The notes under the pieces are model-generated. The model made no database searches, was not told where the DNA came from, and saw nothing but the letters and a program-made list of their open reading frames with translations. Both the position numbers and the translations under genes were made by a program. From NCBI GenBank assembly GCA_910588645.1, contig CAJUOY010000002.1, positions 42,294 through 106,293 on the forward strand: a stretch of 64,000 nt of DNA, written 5' to 3'. Numbering within the stretch: position 1 is the first letter of the stretch; the number at the start of each line of letters is the position of its first letter. Origin of the DNA: an uncultured Christensenellaceae bacterium. GTDB taxonomy: Bacteria; Bacillota; Clostridia; Christensenellales; Borkfalkiaceae. This document shows positions 60,263 through 64,000 of the stretch, in pieces.

Positions 60263-61330
60263 ATGTCTTTAAGCGTGTGTATGATCGTTAAGGATGAAGA
60301 GGCAGTTATCGCTCGCTGTTTAAATTGTGTTTCAAAGTTTGCCGATGAGATAATTGTTGTTGATACCGGTTCTACGGATAATACCGTCGAAGAGGTAAAA
60401 AAGTTTACGGACGAAATCTATTTCTTTAAATGGTGCGGCGATTTTTCCGCCGCGCGAAATTTTTCTCTTGAAAAGGCAAGCTGTGATTACGTTATGTGGC
60501 TGGATGCCGACGATTGGATTTCTGACGAAAGTTGTGATGAGATCCGTCGGCTTGTAAAAGACGGTGGGTTCGATATGGCGTTTTTACCATATGCCGCAGC
60601 TTTTGACGGAGACACGCCGTCGTTCGTGTATTACAGAGAAAGAATTTTCAAGCGCAGTGGGAATTACAGGTTTAACGGCGCGGTTCACGAGGTTGTAACG
60701 CCTTCGGGTAAAATTATCTATTCTTCGGCGCGGATAAATCATAAAAAGATAAAATCATCTGAGCCGTTGAGGAATTTAAAAATTTATCAACGCTTGATTT
60801 CCGAAGGGAAAACGCTTGACGAACGCTCGGAATTTTATTACGGCAGAGAACTTTTATTTAATGGTATGCTTAGGGAGAGCGTAGCCGTCCTCGAGTATTT
60901 TTTAACGCGAGAAGGTTGGATAGAAAATAAAATCGAAGCTTGTATTGATTTGTTTAAAGCTTATTCCGCGCTTGGCGAGAATAAAAAAGCTATTGACAGT
61001 CTTTTGCGTAGCCTATTGCTTGCCGCTCCGCGCAGTGAAGTATGTTGCCTTCTAGGCGGCTATTTTTTTGAAAAGGGAGAAATCGAGCCAGCTATCTATT
61101 GGTATAAAAGCGCGTTAAATAGCGTAAACGACGGTAAAAACGGCGCGTTTATCAACTTGGATTATTGCGGCTATATTCCCAATATGCAACTATGCGTTTT
61201 GCATGATAGATTGGGGGAATACGTTGCGGCTAACGAGTTCAACGAGGCCGCGGGCAAATTGAAACCCGACAGTAAGGAATATTTATTTAACAAAAACTAT
61301 TTTAAAACCAAACTCGGAGAAGGGGTATAA
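60263..61330 (+). CDS. Glycosyltransferase family 2 protein with TPR-like tail
   Basis: 355 residues. The N-terminal GT-A domain (~1-220) begins LSVCMIVKDEEAVIARCL and has VVDTGSTDNTVE, ARNFSLEKA and the metal-binding DxD-type WLDADDW; the C-terminal ~130 residues are helical repeats (FYYGRELLFNGMLRESVAVLEYF) like TPRs. It resembles the WaaE/SunS-type glycosyltransferases that modify surface proteins. It sits immediately upstream (1 base) of a collagen-like protein full of Thr, as C. difficile sgtA does before bclA3, so it probably glycosylates that protein. Confidence 0.88.
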   Translation: MSLSVCMIVKDEEAVIARCLNCVSKFADEIIVVDTGSTDNTVEEVKKFTDEIYFFKWCGDFSAARNFSLEKASCDYVMWLDADDWISDESCDEIRRLVKDGGFDMAFLPYAAAFDGDTPSFVYYRERIFKRSGNYRFNGAVHEVVTPSGKIIYSSARINHKKIKSSEPLRNLKIYQRLISEGKTLDERSEFYYGRELLFNGMLRESVAVLEYFLTREGWIENKIEACIDLFKAYSALGENKKAIDSLLRSLLLAAPRSEVCCLLGGYFFEKGEIEPAIYWYKSALNSVNDGKNGAFINLDYCGYIPNMQLCVLHDRLGEYVAANEFNEAAGKLKPDSKEYLFNKNYFKTKLGEGV

Positions 61331-61331
61331 A

Positions 61332-62078
61332 ATGATATTTATGAATATGTTTTTTGCGTGTGACAGAGATTGTAATTGCGGATGTAATTGCGGTAATTCT
61401 CAGGGCGCAAGAAGAATTTACGTCAATACGCTGACCGGTATTACAGGGCCTACAGGCGCGACAGGTGCGACCGGACCAGCAGGGCCTACAGGCGTGACCG
61501 GGGCAACGGGTGCGACCGGTGGTACCGGAGCTACCGGCGCTACGGGTGCTACAGGTGTAACGGGCCCTACGGGGGCAACCGGTCCGACAGGTGTTACCGG
61601 TCCCACGGGACCTACAGGTTCAACCGGAGCTACCGGTCCTTCAGGAACGGGCCCCACAGGCCCTACGGGACCTACGGGGTTAGCGGCAACGGTTGTAGTC
61701 GGAACAACGGATACCGGTGAGCCCGGAACAGCGGCAATAGTTTCAAATAGCGGAACGCCGCAAAACGCTGTTTTAGATTTTATAATTCCGCGCGGGGCAA
61801 CGGGTTCTGTCGGCGCTACTGGTGCCACAGGAGCAACGGGAGCAGACGGTGTAACAGGTCCCACTGGTGCCACAGGAGCAACGGGAGCAGACGGTGTAAC
61901 AGGTCCCACTGGTGCTACAGGTGCAACAGGAGCGGACGGCGTTGCCGGTCCAATAGGCCCCACGGGTGTCACAGGAGCAGATGGTGCAACCGGTCCGACA
62001 GGTGCAACAGGAGCAACAGGAGCAGACGGAGTTACCGGCCCTACAGGTCCCACGGGCGCAACTGAACAAGTGCCATAA
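61332..62078 (+). CDS. Collagen-like GXT-repeat protein (BclA-like)
   Basis: 248 residues. A short N-terminus with a Cys cluster (CDRDCNCGCNCGN) is followed by ARRIYVNTLTG and ~25 G-x-T/G-P-T triplets. A 38-residue non-repeat island (VVVGTTDTGEPGTAAIV...FIIPRGAT) interrupts them, then a second block of triplets with 45-bp DNA repeats. Thr-rich collagen repeats are typical glycosylated filaments of the exosporium or cell surface. Unlike BclA it ends right after the repeats (GATEQVP) with no globular C-terminal domain. No signal peptide. GGGGT precedes the ATG. Confidence 0.88.
   Translation: MIFMNMFFACDRDCNCGCNCGNSQGARRIYVNTLTGITGPTGATGATGPAGPTGVTGATGATGGTGATGATGATGVTGPTGATGPTGVTGPTGPTGSTGATGPSGTGPTGPTGPTGLAATVVVGTTDTGEPGTAAIVSNSGTPQNAVLDFIIPRGATGSVGATGATGATGADGVTGPTGATGATGADGVTGPTGATGATGADGVAGPIGPTGVTGADGATGPTGATGATGADGVTGPTGPTGATEQVP
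61818..61952 (+). repeat. 45-bp tandem repeats in the collagen-like gene
   Basis: Units start at 61818, 61863 and 61908 (ACTGGTGCCACAGGAGCA...). The first two are identical and the third differs at several positions. Each encodes 15 residues, five collagen triplets, so copy number could vary between cells. Confidence 0.85.
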
Positions 62079-62133
62079 GGGAAAGGTAAAAAAACAAAAG
62101 CAAAGCGTTAAGTTATGGTAAATAAAAAATAAT

Positions 62134-62171
62134 AAATCCACAAGATATAGTGCTTATCTTGTGGATTTTTT
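62134..62171 (+). terminator. Terminator of the glycosyltransferase-collagen operon
   Basis: 14-bp perfect stem AAATCCACAAGATA/TATCTTGTGGATTT with a 7-base loop and a TTTTTTC tail. Confidence 0.9.
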
Positions 62172-62229
62172 CTATATATGGGTATGTTGTGTTGTTTAGC
62201 GGCTTTTTCTTTTCTTTCGTCAATAATTC

Positions 62230-62258
62230 TTGATATTTTCTTTCGCTTGTGCTATAAT
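62230..62258 (+). promoter_or_regulatory. Promoter of the structured RNA leader
   Basis: TTGATA (62230-62235), 17-base spacer, TATAAT (62253-62258), giving an RNA start at ~62262-62265, exactly at the 5' strand of the long closing stem. Confidence 0.8.
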
Positions 62259-62261
62259 AAC

Positions 62262-62404
62262 AATGCGACTTCAATTTAAGAATATCTATCTCTACTCTCG
62301 AAAGGGAGTATTATATTCTTTTATTGTGGTTATAAGCTGTAATATCGGTAGCTATACTGTTCCCAGCTTGTTTCCACAAGAGATAGGTAAATTGAAGTCG
62401 CATT
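62262..62404 (+). ncRNA. Multi-helix structured RNA, candidate riboswitch or small RNA
   Basis: A 17-bp perfect inverted repeat (AATGCGACTTCAATTTA at 62262-62278 with 62388-62404) closes the element. Inside: helix 2 CTATCTC (62286)/GAGATAG (62380); hairpin 3 TACTCTC-GAAA-GGGAGTA (62293-62310), a GNRA tetraloop; helix 4 TTGTGG (62324)/CCACAA (62374); helix 5 AAGCTG (62334)/CAGCTT (62364). Helices 2, 3 and 4 meet as a three-way junction, the 3' strands of 4 and 2 being contiguous. No reading frame of note runs through it. I do not recognise it as a known riboswitch or 6S RNA. Confidence 0.65.
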
Positions 62405-62408
62405 CAAA

Positions 62409-62455
62409 GGGACGGTATGCTATGGTGCCGTTCCTTCGGGGGCGGCATCTTTTTT
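62409..62455 (+). terminator. Terminator with a competing antiterminator, ahead of the SLOG gene
   Basis: Terminator stem TGCCGTTCC/GGGGCGGCA (62426-62434/62439-62447) with a TTCG loop and TTTTTT at 62450-62455. A preceding segment GGGACGG (62409-62415) can pair with CCGTTCC (62428-62434) of the terminator's 5' arm, giving a mutually exclusive antiterminator. The T-run ends one base before the next gene's ATG. Confidence 0.65.
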
Positions 62456-62941
62456 ATGGTAACAGTTGAAAAGACTTGTTCGTGTTTCGGGCATTCCGAC
62501 GTCGATATAACTGATGAACTGACAGCAAGAACAATGATAGAAATCAATAAGGCAATAAACGACGGCGTGAGGATTTTTCTATTCGGCGGCAGAAGTGATT
62601 TTGACGATTTGTGCTATGACCTTGTAACCAAAAAGAGAAACGCCGAACCGCAACTCAATATCAAAAGGGTGTTTTGTTTTGCACTCGACAAACAGTTGCG
62701 AAAGTCGCCGAGATGGTTTATCCAAAAAGAGTATGAAGCGTTGGAGTGTCCGACAAAGGATTTTGATTATTGGTACACGGCAATCTATTATCGTAACCTT
62801 GCAATGATAGACCAAAGCGATTTGATTTTGTTTTGGGTAGAGCAGAGAGAAAACAGCGGCGCATACAAGACCTATCAGTATGCGGTTAAAAAGCATAAAC
62901 GAATCGTTAATTTGTTTACCCATAATGGCGTAGGAGAATAA
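62456..62941 (+). CDS. SLOG-family protein (DUF1273/YspA-like)
   Basis: 161 residues from the ATG at 62456, right after the T-run and without a clear ribosome site. SLOG/Rossmann motifs: VEKTCSCFGHSDVD at the N-terminus (like the family's CCFTGHR), VRIFLFGGRSDFDDLCYDLV for the nucleotide-binding GG loop, and RNLAMIDQSDLILFWVEQR then SGAYKTYQYAVKKHKRIVNLF at the end. SLOG proteins bind nucleotide-like ligands and occur in mobile elements and defence-type loci. The gene is preceded by the structured RNA and a terminator, so its expression is probably controlled by read-through. Confidence 0.75.
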   Translation: MVTVEKTCSCFGHSDVDITDELTARTMIEINKAINDGVRIFLFGGRSDFDDLCYDLVTKKRNAEPQLNIKRVFCFALDKQLRKSPRWFIQKEYEALECPTKDFDYWYTAIYYRNLAMIDQSDLILFWVEQRENSGAYKTYQYAVKKHKRIVNLFTHNGVGE

Positions 62942-62942
62942 T

Positions 62943-63185
62943 ATGCTCACTAAAATACAAAAGAAAACTATAATGTGCATGGTTATGCTCTTGTCGCTTT
63001 TAATGACTTTTGGGGCGTTGTCAGCTAACACATACCTAAATGCGCAGGCGGAAACATTTGAGCAACGTATTCCTAATTATGGGTTTTATTGCAATGATTC
63101 CGAAACAATAACAAGCGGTAAAGTAAAATTTGATTTAACCGACACGGAGTTATTATCGCAGGGTACCCGAAAGCAATCGTTCTGA
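62943..63185 (+). pseudogene. 5' part of an interrupted secreted-protein gene
   Basis: 80 residues as it stands. GGAG precedes the ATG, which is 1 base after the SLOG stop. A clear signal peptide (TIMCMVMLLSLLMTFGALSANTYLN, cleavage near AQA-E) is followed by a short mature part (FYCNDSETITSGKVKFDLTD) up to LLSQGTR. Here homology-like sequence is cut by the fragment described next; the last residues (KQSF) are read from that fragment. The same reading frame resumes at 63897, after 726-729 bases (a multiple of three). No family recognised. Confidence 0.6.
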
Positions 63186-63919
63186 CGCGCTTGGGCGACT
63201 TTTACGAGATGTTCGGCGAGAGTGCCGAAAAAGCATCTGACGCGCTTAATTTAACGCTTACGGGGCGAATAGTAGGTGTAGACCGCATACCTATGTGCGG
63301 CGTTCCGTTCCACGCAACGGACGCATATATCGAAAAACTGATAAAGCAGTATCCCGTTGTCGTGCTTGAGAAAGATAAAGAGCCGATTTATATTCAATCT
63401 CACGCCGAATCGCTTGCACAAAACGAAGAAGCGGAAAAGCCTGCGCCTAAACTAATCGAAGTAGATGACGACGGAGATAACCCGTTCGACAATGACGAAC
63501 AGTTAATGCCGGACGAAGAAAACGGCGACGAACACCCCGATTATATAGGCGAAATAGATACACGTTTTCCCATAGACGACGAATACGACGACGAATATGC
63601 TGCCGAACAGAACGAGCTTGAAGATGAGGACGATGCGGCGTACGATGACGAGAACATAGACAAAGAACAAGCCGAAGAAGAAAAGGAAAATCGTCCACAG
63701 ACGAAGCCAAAACAGAGCAAACCCATACAGAGCCGTAAGCGCAAGGAAAAGCCACAGTTGTCTTTCTTTGATATGCTTGACGGCAAGACACAGGAGAAAA
63801 CGCCGCAAGAGCAGTTAATCGAATACGGCTTGAAAATCGGTAGCGGTGTGCATCAAGGCAAATTCCGTATATACGACAAGTACAAGGAAAACCCGACGGT
63901 ACTACTATGTGAACTTTGA
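63164..63919 (+). pseudogene. Fragment of an ICE-type MutS-N-like/helicase-associated protein
   Basis: The frame has no start codon and picks up mid-domain: YPKAIVLTRLGDFYEMFGES is the MutS-N-like motif found at the head of large methylase/helicase proteins of Tn1549-type integrative elements, and is followed by VDRIPMCGVPFHATDAYIEKL. An acidic low-complexity linker (DDEYDDEYAAEQNELEDEDD) and QLSFFDMLDGK then EQLIEYGLKIGSGVHQGKFRIYDKY follow. In complete proteins this is where the next conserved block begins, but here the frame ends after KENPTVLLCEL. It is therefore truncated at both ends, a remnant inserted in the secreted-protein gene. Confidence 0.7.
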
Positions 63920-64000
63920 CGATACGCCGCCTACAATGAGTTGTATGGGCGCGAGCTTCGGCTCAAACACGAACGCAGGCTTTACCGTAAGAGCCGAAGA
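63897..64000 (+). pseudogene. 3' continuation of the interrupted secreted-protein gene, cut by window end
   Basis: An open frame RYYYVNFDDTPPTMSCMG... runs to the last base in the same frame as the secreted protein at 62943. No start codon belongs to it. It reads as extracellular sequence (Tyr, Asn, Thr, Ser rich). Joined across the fragment it would restore ...LLSQGTR-YYYVNFDD. It continues beyond the window. Confidence 0.5.

Noticed and set aside
61418..62053. Long open frame on the minus strand made of Pro-Val-Ala-Pro repeats
   Set aside because: It is the antisense image of the collagen-like G-x-T triplets; no ribosome site or independent signal.
62230..62469. 79-codon open frame over the structured RNA
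   Set aside because: It begins inside the -35 box, has no ribosome site, and the region is dominated by complementary stems and a terminator.
63162..63902. GGTAC direct repeat (63162-63166 and 63898-63902) as target-site duplication of the inserted fragment
   Set aside because: Excision between these copies (736 bases) would put the flanks out of frame and give an early stop; the ACCCGA repeat 726 bases apart fits better.

Overview
The window comes from a low-to-mid GC, Gram-positive-type anaerobe, most likely an uncultured gut member of the Clostridia (Bacillota). The reasoning is as follows. Promoters are TTGACA-N17-TATAAT and ribosome sites are GGAGG-like. A DnaD-type replication protein, rubrerythrin with an N-terminal rubredoxin-like domain, Cys-lipoproteins and BspA/Ig-like surface proteins are present. 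A glycosyltransferase sits directly upstream of a collagen-like protein, as in the C. difficile sgtA-bclA pair. A narrower placement (for example Christensenellales) is only an impression. No phage, no CRISPR array and no rRNA operon are visible.

Layout. 1-10.7 kb: one long co-oriented operon. It holds a 5'-truncated leucine-rich-repeat surface protein, an InlB-repeat lipoprotein, a complete oligopeptide ABC importer (binding protein, two permeases, two ATPases) with several odd extensions, and a small membrane protein. 10.7-12.7 kb: pyruvate kinase on the minus strand and the RNase P RNA. 12.7-15.2 kb: an autoregulated TetR plus ABC-2 exporter with a 36-bp operator. 15.2-16.3 kb: a small XRE repressor divergent from an AT-rich membrane protein with paired operators. 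16.3-24.1 kb: M29 aminopeptidase, YchF, ArgS, HAD phosphatase, rubrerythrin, a Cys-rich protein, a YihY-type membrane protein and DegV. 24.3-31.6 kb: membrane and envelope genes, including cardiolipin synthase, an MFS carrier, a YjzC-like mini-gene, a DUF697 protein and an MscS channel. 31.7-32.0 kb: tRNA-Ser(CGA) preceded by a tandem array of tRNA-derived pseudo-copies. 32.1-39.5 kb: a DnaD protein with a DnaC/DnaI-like Zn tail, then SbcCD with a hookless SbcC and a hydrolase-like protein lacking its nucleophile. 39.5-49.1 kb: housekeeping genes (signal peptidase, ACT regulator, PFL/DUF711, PepF, DnaB, TsaC, LMW-PTP, RpiB) and ComEC. 49.2-52.7 kb: a large Ig/LRR lipoprotein. 53.4-57 kb: tRNA-Leu(CAA), PolA, CoaE and tRNA-Leu(AAG). 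57-60.2 kb: an AAA ATPase followed by two paralogous YbjN-like proteins. 60.2-62.2 kb: glycosyltransferase plus collagen-like protein. 62.2-64 kb: accessory DNA, comprising a promoter-driven multi-helix RNA with a terminator in front of a SLOG-family gene, and a secreted-protein gene interrupted by a fragment of an integrative-element MutS-like protein.

The strongest candidates for something undescribed are the structured leader RNA and SLOG gene (62.23-62.94 kb), the AAA plus twin YbjN operon (57.1-60.1 kb) and the tRNA-Ser pseudo-tRNA array (31.7-32.0 kb). All functional statements are read from sequence motifs by eye; no database search was run.
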